Below are positions 17,389 through 27,455 of a DNA stretch of 64,000 nucleotides, piece after piece. A program made the position numbers and the translations under genes. The DNA comes from G965261775 sp965261775. Lineage in GTDB: Bacteria > Pseudomonadota > Gammaproteobacteria > Eutrophobiales > Eutrophobiaceae. The notes under the pieces were generated by a model. The model did no database searches. It had not been told where the DNA came from and worked only from the letters and a program-made list of their open reading frames with translations. Location: NCBI GenBank assembly GCA_965261775.1, contig OZ253477.1:806001-870000 (forward strand), read 5' to 3'. How positions within the stretch are numbered: the first letter of the stretch is position 1; every line of letters begins with the position of its first letter.

Positions 17389-19350
17389 TCAGCCAGGAAG
17401 TCCATAGACAAAAACGACCAGCAAAATCAGCAAACCGACGATAAGAACAAACGCATAGTGATACAGATAACCCGTTTGAATTTCACGGAGCCAGACAGAG
17501 AAGCGGTGGATACCGGCAGCCAAACCGTTGACCAGAAAACCGTCTATCAGACGGATATCGCCATAACGCCACAACAACCGTCCAATATTGCGCGCACCGT
17601 TGATAAAGAATACACGATTAAACGTATCAAAACCGTATTTGTTTTCCAGTACCCGATAAATCACGCTCAGTCTGATCGCAATCATCCCCGGCAATTCCGG
17701 TTTTTTGATATAGCACAGCCAGGCCATAAAAAAGCCAGCAAATCCAAGCCAGACAGGGGCGTGCAAAAAGGACTCCACAATAAACCTGCCGGCCCCATGA
17801 TAATGCCTGCCCGTTTCAGCAAGCACATCATGTTCGCGAGAGACATGGATCACCCCCTTGAAATAATCCCCATACAACATCGGCTCCGCCAGAAACATGC
17901 CCGCGATTAGAGACGGAACGGCAAGTGCCAGTAACGGCACCAGCATCACCAGAGGCGCCTCATTCACATGTTTCGGGGTCTTCTCATCCCTGTACCGTTC
18001 ACCGTGAAAAGTCATAAATAAAAGACGGAAGCTGTACAGTGCCGTAAAAAAGACACCTGCCAATACCGCATACCAGGCAAAATCAGAACCGGCAATATGG
18101 GAGGCATGCACCGCCTCAATGATGGCATCCTTTGAAAAAAAGCCTGATGTCCCCGGAAAACCGACCAGCGCCAGTGTGCCGCACAGACATGTCAACCAGG
18201 TCAGTGGCATATATCGGGACAAACCACCCATGCGACGCATATCCTGCTCATGCCGCATCATGATAATCACGGCGCCAGCACCGAGAAACAGCAAAGCCTT
18301 GAAAAAAGCGTGCGTGACCAGATGAAATATTGCGGCGGCATAAGCCGAGGCACCGAGTGCCACAGTCATATAACCGAGTTGCGATAATGTTGAATAGGCA
18401 ACAACCCGTTTAATATCATTCTGCACCAGCCCGATAAAACCCATGGACAAGGCAGTAATGGCGCCGACAAATAACATGAAACTCAAGGCCGTTTCTGACA
18501 ATTCAAACAGCGGCGACATCCGGGCCACCATAAATATCCCGGCGGTCACCATCGTGGCGGCATGGATTAACGCCGATATCGGTGTAGGACCTTCCATGGA
18601 ATCCGGTAACCAGACATGCAAAGGCATTTGCGCCGATTTACCCATCGCACCGATAAACAGACAGATGCAGATCACTGTCATCAGCGACCAGTCCTCGTCG
18701 CCCCAGATAACAATGCTCGTATCGGCAAACCACTTTGACTGAGCGAATACCTCAGCATAATCAAGCGTATTGAAATACATCAATATAGCGGCTATCCCCA
18801 GTAAAAAACCGAAGTCCCCCACCCGGTTAACCAGAAATGCTTTCAAGCTGGCAAAGTTCGCCGTCTCTTTTTTATACCAGAAACCGATTAGCAGATAAGA
18901 GACCAGACCAACAGCTTCCCAGCCAAAAAACAACTGCAGGAAATTATTCGACATCACCAGCATCAGCATGGCAAAAGTGAACAATGAGATATAACTAAAG
19001 AAACGCTGATACCCCGGATCATCTTTCATATAGCCAATGGTATAGATATGCACCATCCAGGAAACAAAACTGACAATGACCATCATCGTCACCGACAAAG
19101 AATCAATCAGAAAACCGGTTTCAAAGGAAATACTGTCGCTGACAAGCCAAGTGTAGATCGCCTGATTATAGACCTGACCGCCATCAAAGACATGATGTTT
19201 ATAGGCCATCATGGAAAGGATCGTGGATATCGCGACGCATAGAATCGTCACCCGGTGACTGCCCTTTCTACCGATAAACCGGCCGAACAGGCCAACAATA
19301 ACGGCGCCGGATAACGGCAACAGAACGACAGCCAGATAGAGATTTTCCAT
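17389..19350 (-). CDS. nuoL: NADH-quinone oxidoreductase subunit L
   Basis: A 653-residue membrane subunit at the distal end of the proton-pumping arm. FFGWEAVGLVSYLLIGFWY carries the conserved Glu, and GKSAQMPLHVWLPDSMEGPTPISALIHAATM the Lys/His channel region. The C-terminal ~120 residues contain the long lateral helix region and last membrane span. The length matches the family. It follows nuoK after 71 bp, the largest gap inside the distal half of the operon. Confidence 0.97.
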   Translation of the reverse strand: MENLYLAVVLLPLSGAVIVGLFGRFIGRKGSHRVTILCVAISTILSMMAYKHHVFDGGQVYNQAIYTWLVSDSISFETGFLIDSLSVTMMVIVSFVSWMVHIYTIGYMKDDPGYQRFFSYISLFTFAMLMLVMSNNFLQLFFGWEAVGLVSYLLIGFWYKKETANFASLKAFLVNRVGDFGFLLGIAAILMYFNTLDYAEVFAQSKWFADTSIVIWGDEDWSLMTVICICLFIGAMGKSAQMPLHVWLPDSMEGPTPISALIHAATMVTAGIFMVARMSPLFELSETALSFMLFVGAITALSMGFIGLVQNDIKRVVAYSTLSQLGYMTVALGASAYAAAIFHLVTHAFFKALLFLGAGAVIIMMRHEQDMRRMGGLSRYMPLTWLTCLCGTLALVGFPGTSGFFSKDAIIEAVHASHIAGSDFAWYAVLAGVFFTALYSFRLLFMTFHGERYRDEKTPKHVNEAPLVMLVPLLALAVPSLIAGMFLAEPMLYGDYFKGVIHVSREHDVLAETGRHYHGAGRFIVESFLHAPVWLGFAGFFMAWLCYIKKPELPGMIAIRLSVIYRVLENKYGFDTFNRVFFINGARNIGRLLWRYGDIRLIDGFLVNGLAAGIHRFSVWLREIQTGYLYHYAFVLIVGLLILLVVFVYGLPG

Positions 19351-19421
19351 ATTAAACGCCTTGGCAGACCCTTGTTATCGCATGAATGAACAGTGATGTG
19401 GATAGTTTTCGGACAAACAAC

Positions 19422-19727
19422 TCATCCTTTCATATGATTGAGTGAATCAACATTGATTGACCCCTTGTTTCGAAACATCACAACCAATATCGCCAGCCCT
19501 ATAGCCGACTCGGCCGCCGCCACGGTAAGGATGAAAAAGACAAACACCTGACCGTGTATATCACCCAGAAAATACGAAAAGGCAATGAAGTTCATATTGA
19601 CAGCCAGCAGCATCAACTCAATGCACATCAGCAGAATGATGACATTCTTCCGATTTAGAAAGATACCGGCGACACTGATACAGAATAACAGCGCCGCCAG
19701 GATCAGCACATCCGTCAGAATAATCAC
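19422..19727 (-). CDS. nuoK: NADH-quinone oxidoreductase subunit K
   Basis: A 101-residue protein with three hydrophobic spans. The conserved buried Glu residues of the proton channel are in MCIELMLLAVNMNFI (about 35-49) and in the AAAESAIGLAILVVMFR block (about 69-85). The start overlaps the nuoJ stop by 4 bp, implying translational coupling. Confidence 0.95.
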   Translation of the reverse strand: MIILTDVLILAALLFCISVAGIFLNRKNVIILLMCIELMLLAVNMNFIAFSYFLGDIHGQVFVFFILTVAAAESAIGLAILVVMFRNKGSINVDSLNHMKG

Positions 19728-20326
19728 TTTTCAGACTCGCCCGTTTCCGAGGACATTTTCACAATCCGCAGACGTTCCGCCTTCCTGACACTCACCTGAT
19801 CATCCGGGGATTGGGATTTGGTCCGCTTCTTCTTGTGCATACTCAATGAAATCGCTGCCACAATCGCCACCAGCAAAATCACTCCGGCAATCTCAAAGTG
19901 ATAAAGATATTCCGTGTACAGCATCAACCCCAACGCGCTAGTATTATCCTGCGCCAAACCGGTGGCTCCGGCGTTTTCCATTGAGAAATGGTCAGAACCG
20001 ACCACGATGCCCATGACCACTGCCATCGCAACAGCGACCATGACTCCAATCGGCAGATAACGCGCAAAACCTTCATGCAGGGTGCTAAGAGTGATATCCA
20101 GCATCATGACCACAAACAGAAACAGCACCATCACCGCACCGACATAGACCAGCACCAGTACAATTGCCAGAAACTCGGCATACAGCAACAGCCAGATTAC
20201 CGCGGAGGAAAAAAATGACAATATCAGAAATAAAGCGGCGTGAATTGGATTGCGGATCACCACAACCATAGCCGCTGACAACAGTAGCATGGCGGAAAAA
20301 AAATAAAAGATGATCTGCACAGCCAT
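19724..20326 (-). CDS. nuoJ: NADH-quinone oxidoreductase subunit J
   Basis: A 200-residue membrane subunit with about five hydrophobic segments. HAALFLILSFFSSAVIWLLL and YVGAVMVLFLFVVMMLDI (containing the conserved pi-bulge region of the membrane arm) identify it. The C-terminal ~35 residues form a charged cytoplasmic tail. It follows nuoI by 28 bp. Confidence 0.95.
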   Translation of the reverse strand: MAVQIIFYFFSAMLLLSAAMVVVIRNPIHAALFLILSFFSSAVIWLLLYAEFLAIVLVLVYVGAVMVLFLFVVMMLDITLSTLHEGFARYLPIGVMVAVAMAVVMGIVVGSDHFSMENAGATGLAQDNTSALGLMLYTEYLYHFEIAGVILLVAIVAAISLSMHKKKRTKSQSPDDQVSVRKAERLRIVKMSSETGESEK

Positions 20327-20354
20327 ATTTCCTCTATTATTCCCCCGATATTGA

Positions 20355-20849
20355 TTAACGATATATGGCGTCCTGCTTGCGGTCTTCCGCTATCTGCCGC
20401 TCTACCATATCGCCTATCTCCAGCAGCCTCGGTTTTGTCATCAGCAAATCGCCACGCTTTTCACCGTGATATTCAAAAATCCGCGTCTCAACAATGGCAT
20501 CTACCGGACACGCCTCTTCACAAAAACCGCAGAAGATACACTTGGTCAGATCAATATCATAACGGGTGGTACGGCGGCTGCCGTCATCGCGTTGCTCGGA
20601 CTCAATCGTAATCGCCACCGCTGGACAGACCGCCTCGCACAGCTTGCAGGCGATACAGCGTTCCTCACCGTTGGGATAACGGCGCAAGGCGTGCAGACCA
20701 CGAAACCGATGCGATTGTGGCGTCTTCTCCTCGGGATATTGCACTGTAATAGCGCGCTTGAACATATAGCGCCCCGTCAGGAAAAGCCCTTTCAGCAAAT
20801 CCCACAGAAACAAACTCACGACATACTTTTTAATTCTGTTCAGCACCAC
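20355..20849 (-). CDS. nuoI: NADH-quinone oxidoreductase subunit I
   Basis: A 164-residue ferredoxin-like subunit carrying clusters N6a and N6b. Two 4Fe-4S motifs are present: CIACKLCEAVCP (about 65-76) and CIFCGFCEEACPVDAI (about 104-119). The N-terminal amphipathic and hydrophobic stretch attaches it to the membrane arm. It lies 13 bp after nuoH. Confidence 0.97.
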   Translation of the reverse strand: MVLNRIKKYVVSLFLWDLLKGLFLTGRYMFKRAITVQYPEEKTPQSHRFRGLHALRRYPNGEERCIACKLCEAVCPAVAITIESEQRDDGSRRTTRYDIDLTKCIFCGFCEEACPVDAIVETRIFEYHGEKRGDLLMTKPRLLEIGDMVERQIAEDRKQDAIYR

Positions 20850-20862
20850 AAGACTCCATACC

Positions 20863-21996
20863 TCACTGTTTCATCTGCGACTCTTCAAACCAGGGAGGCA
20901 CTTCCATCAACACCAGCGCCGCCACTACCACCAGCCAGGCGATGGTGATCGGGATAAAAATCTTCCAGCCAAGACGCATGATCTGATCATAGCGATAACG
21001 CGGAAACGTCGCCCTGAACCACAAGAACAAGAACATAAATAACGACGTTTTCGCCAATAACCAGAACAATGGCGGTATCCATGCCAACCAGTGCTCTATG
21101 AGCGGGACCCCCTGAAATGGCGACAACCAGCCGCCGCAAAACATCACGGCCGACAATACCGCAATCAAAATCATATTGGCGTATTCCGCCATAAAGAATA
21201 CCGAAAACGCCATCCCGCTATATTCAACATGGAAGCCCGCCACGATCTCCGACTCACCCTCGGCGACGTCAAACGGGGCGCGGTTTGTTTCGGCGACACC
21301 GGAAATAAAATACACCATAAACAACGGTAACAGAGGCAACCAGAACCAGTGAACCACACCGCCCGCCTGGGCGTTGACAATTGCACTCAGGTTCAGACTC
21401 CCGGCAGCCAGCAATACACCGACCAGAGCAAAACCCATCGCAATCTCATAGGCCACAATCTGTGCAGCGGAACGCATCGCACCGAGAAAAGCATATTTGG
21501 AATTGGAGGCCCAACCAGCGATAATGACACCGTAAACCGACAGCGACGTCAACGCCAGCACATAGAGCAGACCAGCATTGATATCCGCCAACACCTTGGT
21601 GTCATCAAACGGGACCACCGCCCACGCCGCCAGGGATGGCGCTAGCGACAAGACAGGCGCAGCAATAAACAACGTCCTGTTTGCGCCTGTCGGGATAATG
21701 ATCTCTTTCATCATCAGCTTCAGTGCATCGGCAATCGGTTGCCCCAGTCCCCACAGACTGAAACCGAAAAAACCAACCCGGTTGGGGCCGATACGCCCCT
21801 GAATGAAACCGATGATCTTGCGTTCGGCATAGGTAAAATAAGCCACCGTGATAAGTACCGGAACAAGGATCACCAACACCTTGATCATTGTCTGCAATAC
21901 TGCCAACGCCTGCCCCTGATAACCTACCGGAAACAAAAACAGGCTGATCGGCGACAACAGGTTTTGACTGATAAATTGATAAATGAACTCCAGCAC
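20863..21996 (-). CDS. nuoH: NADH-quinone oxidoreductase subunit H
   Basis: A 377-residue quinone-site membrane subunit. I chose the GTG at 21996, two bases past the nuoG stop, over a longer reading inside nuoG, because the extra residues there are nuoG-antiphase sequence. AERKIIGFIQGRIGPNRVG, the DVAEGESEIVAGFHVEYSGMAF acidic loop facing the quinone chamber, and the C-terminal RYRYDQIMRLGWK block are diagnostic. It is about 30-50 residues longer than many homologues, mostly at the N-terminus. Confidence 0.93.
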   Translation of the reverse strand: MLEFIYQFISQNLLSPISLFLFPVGYQGQALAVLQTMIKVLVILVPVLITVAYFTYAERKIIGFIQGRIGPNRVGFFGFSLWGLGQPIADALKLMMKEIIIPTGANRTLFIAAPVLSLAPSLAAWAVVPFDDTKVLADINAGLLYVLALTSLSVYGVIIAGWASNSKYAFLGAMRSAAQIVAYEIAMGFALVGVLLAAGSLNLSAIVNAQAGGVVHWFWLPLLPLFMVYFISGVAETNRAPFDVAEGESEIVAGFHVEYSGMAFSVFFMAEYANMILIAVLSAVMFCGGWLSPFQGVPLIEHWLAWIPPLFWLLAKTSLFMFLFLWFRATFPRYRYDQIMRLGWKIFIPITIAWLVVVAALVLMEVPPWFEESQMKQ

Positions 21997-21998
21997 GG

Positions 21999-24374
21999 CT
22001 ATTTCACCAGTTCTATTGAGGCAAAAGAAGCACCCAGTGAGACTGTTTCCGGATGCGCCGCCTGAATCAAAATACACTCATCTGCGATACGATCGTCAAT
22101 AGTCACCTTCAGACTGAGACGATTTCCGTCTTGCTCCACCTGTGCCTCATCACCCTCCGCCAGCCTGTTTTTTTCGGCCAGCGCCATATTGATATGGAGG
22201 GTACCATCCGAAACATCCCCCGTCCGCTGCAACGCCTCGGCACGACGACAAATCGGATCAATCCTGTTCATTGGCAAATCGGAAATACGTTGCAGGCCCG
22301 CCCCATTCATTTCAAGTGAAATAACAGATCGCCATTTATCCATATTATCGGCGTCAATCGCGCCGATCTGTTGCATCGCTTCGGCATAGACATCCTCTGA
22401 CGACTGATAAGCAAAGCCGGCCTCATCAAAACCATGTCCCAACACCCTTAGCACCTTCCAGGCGGGCTGCGCCTCACCCAGAGGTGGTACGGCGCCCGTG
22501 AAACGCTGGATATCGCCCGCATTATTGATATAAGTGCCGGAGGTTTCGGTAAAAACGGCTATCGGCAACATAATATCGGCATAATCCGCCATCGCATCAC
22601 TTTGATAGGCCGACAACGATACCACGCATTCGGCGTCAGACATTGCCCGACGGGCGGCCTGCCCATCCCAGCAATCCAGTTCAGGCTCCACTCCCAGCAA
22701 GACATAACCGCGCAGTTTTTTCTGCAGCATCGTCTGTACGTCCATCCCCGGGTCGGGGCGACCGCCGCCGCCCGCTTCCCGGTGCGGCACGGCGCCGGTC
22801 AGCCAGGCGCCAGAGCTATTTGCCGCCTCCGAAAGATAACCGAATTCCACCCCGCAGACCCCGGCTATCTCGCCAGCCAATGTACGCAATGTTGAAAAAC
22901 CGGGATGCGCCGTGGCCAGATTGCCCACCAACACAATCGCGTTATCGGCATCCAGAAGTGTTTTTGCCATGCGCCGATGCCTCTCGCTGATCTCAACAGA
23001 TTTAATTTTTTCACTCACTTCCCGGCATCTCAATGGTGCGGATACTTCAGCAAGCGCCTTCAATACAGCAGCCAGCTCCGTCGCCATCCGGTACGGCGGG
23101 ACGATACTTTTCGCCGCCAGCGGATAATTGAATGCATAATCAATCGGGTTCACCACCATTACAGATGCCCCGTTCAATGCGGCCTTGCGCAACCGGTGAT
23201 TAATGATCGGCTGATCTTTGCGTATATTACCGCCGATCAACAACGCGGCCTGGACGTCTTCAAACGCGGCAATCGGCTGCCCCAGCCACGGAAACAGTGG
23301 CGCCGAGTCCTGATCCGAAAAATCGGCCTGCCGCAGACGGGTATCAATATTGTCAGAACCCATTGCACGCATAAACTTCTGCGTCAAATACAACTCTTCC
23401 AGGGTCGCCGATGGCGAGGCCAGCGCACCAAGCATCCCGGCACCCGCATCATCAATCACTTTCCGCAATCCCGAAACGCAGGACTCCAGGGCAGTCTTCC
23501 AGTCTACCTTCATCCAGCGCCCGTCCTCTTTCAACATCGGCGAAAGCAAGCGATCATCGCTGTAGAGCCCCTCATAACTGAACCTGTCACGGTCCGACAA
23601 CCAGACCTCGTTAATGGCTTCATTGGCCGCCGGAACAACCCGTTTGACACGATTTCCCTTGACATGTACGGCGATATTTGAACCGACTGAATCATGTGGC
23701 GCAATGGCTTTTTTTTCCACTAGCTCCCAGGCCCTGGCCGAGTAGCGGAAGGGTTTGGAAGTCAATGCGCCGACCGGACAGAGGTCAATAATATTGCCTG
23801 ACATCTCTGATGTGATACTGTGCTCAATATACGTGCCGATCTCCATATTTTCGCCTCTCCCTGTGGCACCCAATTCCCGTATTCCGGCAATCTCCGCCCC
23901 AAAGCGCACACAGCGTGTGCAATGGATACAACGTGTCATATCCGTCTGGATCAACGGTCCGGTGTTTTTGTCTTTGACAACCCGTTTCTTCTCCTGATAG
24001 CGTGATATATCATGACCATAACCCATGGCCATATCTTGCAACTCGCATTCCCCTCCCTGATCACAAATCGGACAATCCAGCGGATGATTGATCAATAAAA
24101 ATTCCATAATGGACTTCTGCGCTTCCAGGGTCATTCTGGAATCTGTCCTGATCTTCATGCCATCCATCGCCGGCGTTGCGCAGGCTGGCAATAGCTTGGG
24201 CACCTTTTCCACTTCAACCAGGCACATCCGGCAATTTGCCGCAACGCTTAATTTATCGTGATAACAGAAGCGCGGGATATAAATATCATTCGTGTCGGTT
24301 ACTTCAATCAGCATCTGCCCTTTCTTTGCCGACAGGGTCCGTCCGTTGATTTCAATCGTGATCTGCTCTGACAT
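21999..24374 (-). CDS. nuoG: NADH-quinone oxidoreductase subunit G
   Basis: A 791-residue peripheral-arm subunit. The N-terminal 2Fe-2S domain has Cys residues in RFCYHDKLSVAANCRMCLVE and ACATPAMDG. The His-containing cluster site is HPLDCPICDQGGECELQ (about 96-112), and the next 4Fe-4S motifs are CIHCTRCVRF and DLCPVGALTSKPF. The rest is a molybdopterin-oxidoreductase-like domain without cofactor. The extra N7 cluster motif of some NuoG proteins is not seen. It lies 5 bp after nuoF. Confidence 0.96.
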   Translation of the reverse strand: MSEQITIEINGRTLSAKKGQMLIEVTDTNDIYIPRFCYHDKLSVAANCRMCLVEVEKVPKLLPACATPAMDGMKIRTDSRMTLEAQKSIMEFLLINHPLDCPICDQGGECELQDMAMGYGHDISRYQEKKRVVKDKNTGPLIQTDMTRCIHCTRCVRFGAEIAGIRELGATGRGENMEIGTYIEHSITSEMSGNIIDLCPVGALTSKPFRYSARAWELVEKKAIAPHDSVGSNIAVHVKGNRVKRVVPAANEAINEVWLSDRDRFSYEGLYSDDRLLSPMLKEDGRWMKVDWKTALESCVSGLRKVIDDAGAGMLGALASPSATLEELYLTQKFMRAMGSDNIDTRLRQADFSDQDSAPLFPWLGQPIAAFEDVQAALLIGGNIRKDQPIINHRLRKAALNGASVMVVNPIDYAFNYPLAAKSIVPPYRMATELAAVLKALAEVSAPLRCREVSEKIKSVEISERHRRMAKTLLDADNAIVLVGNLATAHPGFSTLRTLAGEIAGVCGVEFGYLSEAANSSGAWLTGAVPHREAGGGGRPDPGMDVQTMLQKKLRGYVLLGVEPELDCWDGQAARRAMSDAECVVSLSAYQSDAMADYADIMLPIAVFTETSGTYINNAGDIQRFTGAVPPLGEAQPAWKVLRVLGHGFDEAGFAYQSSEDVYAEAMQQIGAIDADNMDKWRSVISLEMNGAGLQRISDLPMNRIDPICRRAEALQRTGDVSDGTLHINMALAEKNRLAEGDEAQVEQDGNRLSLKVTIDDRIADECILIQAAHPETVSLGASFASIELVK

Positions 24375-24379
24375 ATCCT

Positions 24380-25690
24380 TCAGGCAGCCTCGGTATCATT
24401 GAAGCCGGGCACATCAACCAGACAGCGTTTATGATCAATGTGATATTGGAACTCGTCGCGAAATATCCGGAGAAAACTCCTGACCGGCCACGCTGCCGCC
24501 TCACCAAAAGCGCAGATCGTGCGACCTTCAATCTTACCGGCCACATCATTCAGTTTATCCAGATCACCGGACGTCCCCCGCCCTTCTTCAATACGCTTCA
24601 CCACCCTGTACAACCAACCCGTCCCCTCACGGCAAGGCGTACATTGTCCGCAGGACTCGGCATAATAAAAACGCGACAGACGCAAGAGTGCCCTCACCAT
24701 ACAAGTGCTATCATCCATAACGATCACAGCCCCGGTACCCAGCATGGAACCGGCCTTGGCAATAGCATCAAAATCCATATTGGTTTTCAACATGACATCC
24801 CCGCGCACCACTGGCATGGATGAACCGCCCGGTATCACCGCCTTCAACTCCCTGCCGCCCAGCACTCCGCCGGCCATTTCAAGCAGGATGGCGAAAGGTG
24901 TGCCCAGGGGGATCTCAAAATTCCCCGGATTATTGACATGGCCGCTCACCGAAAAACACTTCATACCGCCGCTGTTTGGTACGCCTTTATCAGCAAACCA
25001 GACCCCGCCATGGCGGATAATACTCGGCACCAGGGCCAGACTCTCGGTATTGTTGATCGTGGTCGGCTTGCCATATAAACCGAAATTGGCTGGAAATGGC
25101 GGTTTGAAACGCGGTTGGCCTTTTTTGCCTTCCAAAGATTCAAGCAACGCTGTCTCCTCGCCGCAGATATAGGCGCCAGCCCCCAGCGTGGCGTAAATAT
25201 CTATCGAGACCTCACTGCCCAGAATATGTTCGCCGGCCAAACCATTCCGGTAAGCCTCTTTCAATGCCGTTTCAAAACGCTTAAAGGGATCGTGCATAAA
25301 TTCGCCACGCATATAGTTATAGCCGACCGAAGCGCCGGTGGCATAACAGGCTATCAACATCCCCTCAATCACAGCATGGGGGTTGTAACGCAGAATATCC
25401 CGATCTTTGCAGGTGCCTGGCTCGCTTTCATCAGAATTGCAAACGATATACTTCTGGATGCCCGCACCCTTCGGCATAAAACTCCATTTCAATCCGGTCG
25501 GAAAACCAGCGCCGCCACGGCCACGCAACCCGGAAGATTTGACCTCCTCGATAATTTTTTCAGGCGGCATCTTTTCCTGCATGATCCTGTGCCATGCTTT
25601 GTAGCCATCAACCTTTAAATAATTATCAAAAGTCCATGGACTGTCAAAATCCCGCGTCGCAAAACAAACGCTGTTCATCTCCATCGCCAT
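24380..25690 (-). CDS. nuoF: NADH-quinone oxidoreductase subunit F
   Basis: A 436-residue NADH dehydrogenase module. GLRGRGGAGFPTGLKW (about 54-69) binds FMN, and GAGAYICGEETALLESLEG binds NADH. The 4Fe-4S cluster N3 motif is ESCGQCTPCREGT (about 347-359) with a later Cys in TICAFG. The start abuts the nuoE stop; several in-frame ATGs occur within the first five codons. Confidence 0.97.
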   Translation of the reverse strand: MAMEMNSVCFATRDFDSPWTFDNYLKVDGYKAWHRIMQEKMPPEKIIEEVKSSGLRGRGGAGFPTGLKWSFMPKGAGIQKYIVCNSDESEPGTCKDRDILRYNPHAVIEGMLIACYATGASVGYNYMRGEFMHDPFKRFETALKEAYRNGLAGEHILGSEVSIDIYATLGAGAYICGEETALLESLEGKKGQPRFKPPFPANFGLYGKPTTINNTESLALVPSIIRHGGVWFADKGVPNSGGMKCFSVSGHVNNPGNFEIPLGTPFAILLEMAGGVLGGRELKAVIPGGSSMPVVRGDVMLKTNMDFDAIAKAGSMLGTGAVIVMDDSTCMVRALLRLSRFYYAESCGQCTPCREGTGWLYRVVKRIEEGRGTSGDLDKLNDVAGKIEGRTICAFGEAAAWPVRSFLRIFRDEFQYHIDHKRCLVDVPGFNDTEAA

Positions 25691-26188
25691 CTACTCTAAC
25701 CCGTCCAGAATCTCATCCACTTTTTCAGGCGTCAGATGTTCAAAATAATGATGGTCCACCATCATCATCGGCGCACCACAACAGCCGGCCAGACATTCCT
25801 CTTCACGCTTGATAAAAAATTTGCCGTCCGGAGTGGATTCGCCCGTTTTGACTCCGAGCTTCTTTTCAATGTAATCAACGATATCATCGGACCCTCTCAA
25901 CATACATGAAATATTGGTACACACCGAAATACTGTGCCGGCCGACAGGTCCGGTTTCAAACATGGAATAAAACGAAGCCACTTCATAAACGGCAATATTC
26001 GGCATCCCCAGATAAACCGCAACGGCGTCCATCAACTCTACCGTCAGATAACCCTGGTTCTGATGTTGCGCCGCGCGCAAGGCCGCCAGCACGGCAGACT
26101 GTTTCCTGTCTTCCGGGTATTTTTCCAGCCAGGTCTCGATCTCCGACAGCGTCTCTTCCATCAGTACGCCGCGCACCCTCCCACTCAT
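25691..26188 (-). CDS. nuoE: NADH-quinone oxidoreductase subunit E
   Basis: A 165-residue thioredoxin-fold 2Fe-2S protein (cluster N1a). The ligands are the Cys pairs in CTNISC (about 87-92) and ECLAGCCGAPMM (about 124-135). Upstream, ALRAAQHQNQGYLT and VYEVASFYSMF are conserved. An alternative start at the internal ATG of VLMEETLSEIE (residue 10) is possible. It lies 13 bp downstream of nuoD. Confidence 0.95.
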   Translation of the reverse strand: MSGRVRGVLMEETLSEIETWLEKYPEDRKQSAVLAALRAAQHQNQGYLTVELMDAVAVYLGMPNIAVYEVASFYSMFETGPVGRHSISVCTNISCMLRGSDDIVDYIEKKLGVKTGESTPDGKFFIKREEECLAGCCGAPMMMVDHHYFEHLTPEKVDEILDGLE

Positions 26189-26201
26189 AAATCAGTGCCC
26201 G

Positions 26202-27455
26202 TCATCTGTCTATTTCCCCGAAAACAATATCCTGCGTACCGATAACGGCCACCACATCTGCCAGCATATGACCTTCAACCATCTCATTCATCGCCGCCAG
26301 ATGTGCAAACCCGGGTGCGCGGATCTTCAGACGATACGGCTTGTTGGCGCCATCGGATATCAAGTAAATGCCGAACTCGCCTTTGGGGTGTTCCACCGCC
26401 ACATAGACCTCGCCTTCAGGAACACAGTAACCCTCGGTGAATAATTTAAAATGATGGATCAATGCCTCCATATCATCTTTCATCTTCTCCCGTTTCGGCG
26501 GCGACAATTTATAGTCGTCAAGCATAACCGGCCCCGGATGTTCTTTTAACCAGTCAACACATTGTTTAATGATGTGGTTTGATTGCCGCATTTCCTCAAC
26601 GCGGACCAGATAGCGATCATAACAATCCCCGTTTTTGCCCACCGGAATATCAAAATCAAGCCGATCATACACCTCATAGGGCTGCTTCTTTCTAAGGTCC
26701 CATTCAACCCCCGAACCGCGCAACATCGGCCCGGAAAAACCAAGTTGCAAGGCCCGCTCCGGTGACACCTCTCCAATGCCAACAGTCCGTTGCTTCCATA
26801 TCCGGTTATCGGTCAGGAGCGTTTCATACTCATCCACGCGCCCCGGAAAACGTTCGGTGAATGCTTCAATAAAATCCAGCAGAGAACCCTTTCGATCTGC
26901 ATTGAGACGATCTACCTGCTCTTGTTTTCGCCATTTTGACACCTCGTACTGCGGCATCATATCAGGCAGGTCGCGATACACTCCACCCGGACGAAAATAC
27001 GTCGCATGCATGCGTGTACCGGAAACGGCCTCATAGCAATCCATCAGATCTTCACGCTCACGAAAACAATACAGAAAGATCGTCATCGCGCCGATATCCA
27101 GGCCATGCGCACCCAGCCACATCAGATGATTCAATACGCGCGTGATCTCGGCAAACATCACCCGTATATACTGCGTCCGTAAGGGTGGTGTGATGCCCAG
27201 CAGTTTTTCAATCGCCATCACATAGGCATGTTCATTACACATCATCGAGACATAGTCCAGACGATCCATATAACCGATACTCTGGTTAAACGGCTTGCTC
27301 TCCGCCAGTTTTTCTGTCCCGCGATGCAACAGACCAATATGCGGATCGGCGCGTTTGATAACTTCACCTTCCATCTCAAGCACCAAACGAAGTACGCCGT
27401 GCGCAGCCGGGTGCTGCGGGCCAAAGTTCATGGTCATATTGCGAATATCAGGCAT
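26202..27455 (-). CDS. nuoD: NADH-quinone oxidoreductase subunit D
   Basis: A 417-residue peripheral-arm subunit forming the quinone pocket with NuoB. ATG 27455 gives the standard start MPDIRNMTMNFGPQHPAAHGV; a longer frame reaches back into nuoC. Conserved blocks are HIGLLHRGTEKLAE, YMDRLDYVSMMCNEHAY, and the last residues DIVFGEIDR. It overlaps the end of nuoC by 8 bp. nuoC and nuoD are separate genes, unlike the fused nuoCD of enterobacteria. Confidence 0.97.
   Translation of the reverse strand: MPDIRNMTMNFGPQHPAAHGVLRLVLEMEGEVIKRADPHIGLLHRGTEKLAESKPFNQSIGYMDRLDYVSMMCNEHAYVMAIEKLLGITPPLRTQYIRVMFAEITRVLNHLMWLGAHGLDIGAMTIFLYCFREREDLMDCYEAVSGTRMHATYFRPGGVYRDLPDMMPQYEVSKWRKQEQVDRLNADRKGSLLDFIEAFTERFPGRVDEYETLLTDNRIWKQRTVGIGEVSPERALQLGFSGPMLRGSGVEWDLRKKQPYEVYDRLDFDIPVGKNGDCYDRYLVRVEEMRQSNHIIKQCVDWLKEHPGPVMLDDYKLSPPKREKMKDDMEALIHHFKLFTEGYCVPEGEVYVAVEHPKGEFGIYLISDGANKPYRLKIRAPGFAHLAAMNEMVEGHMLADVVAVIGTQDIVFGEIDR

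Noticed and set aside
22905..23681. 258-codon open frame on the plus strand
   Set aside because: Lies wholly opposite nuoG and lacks any motif; nuoG is certain.
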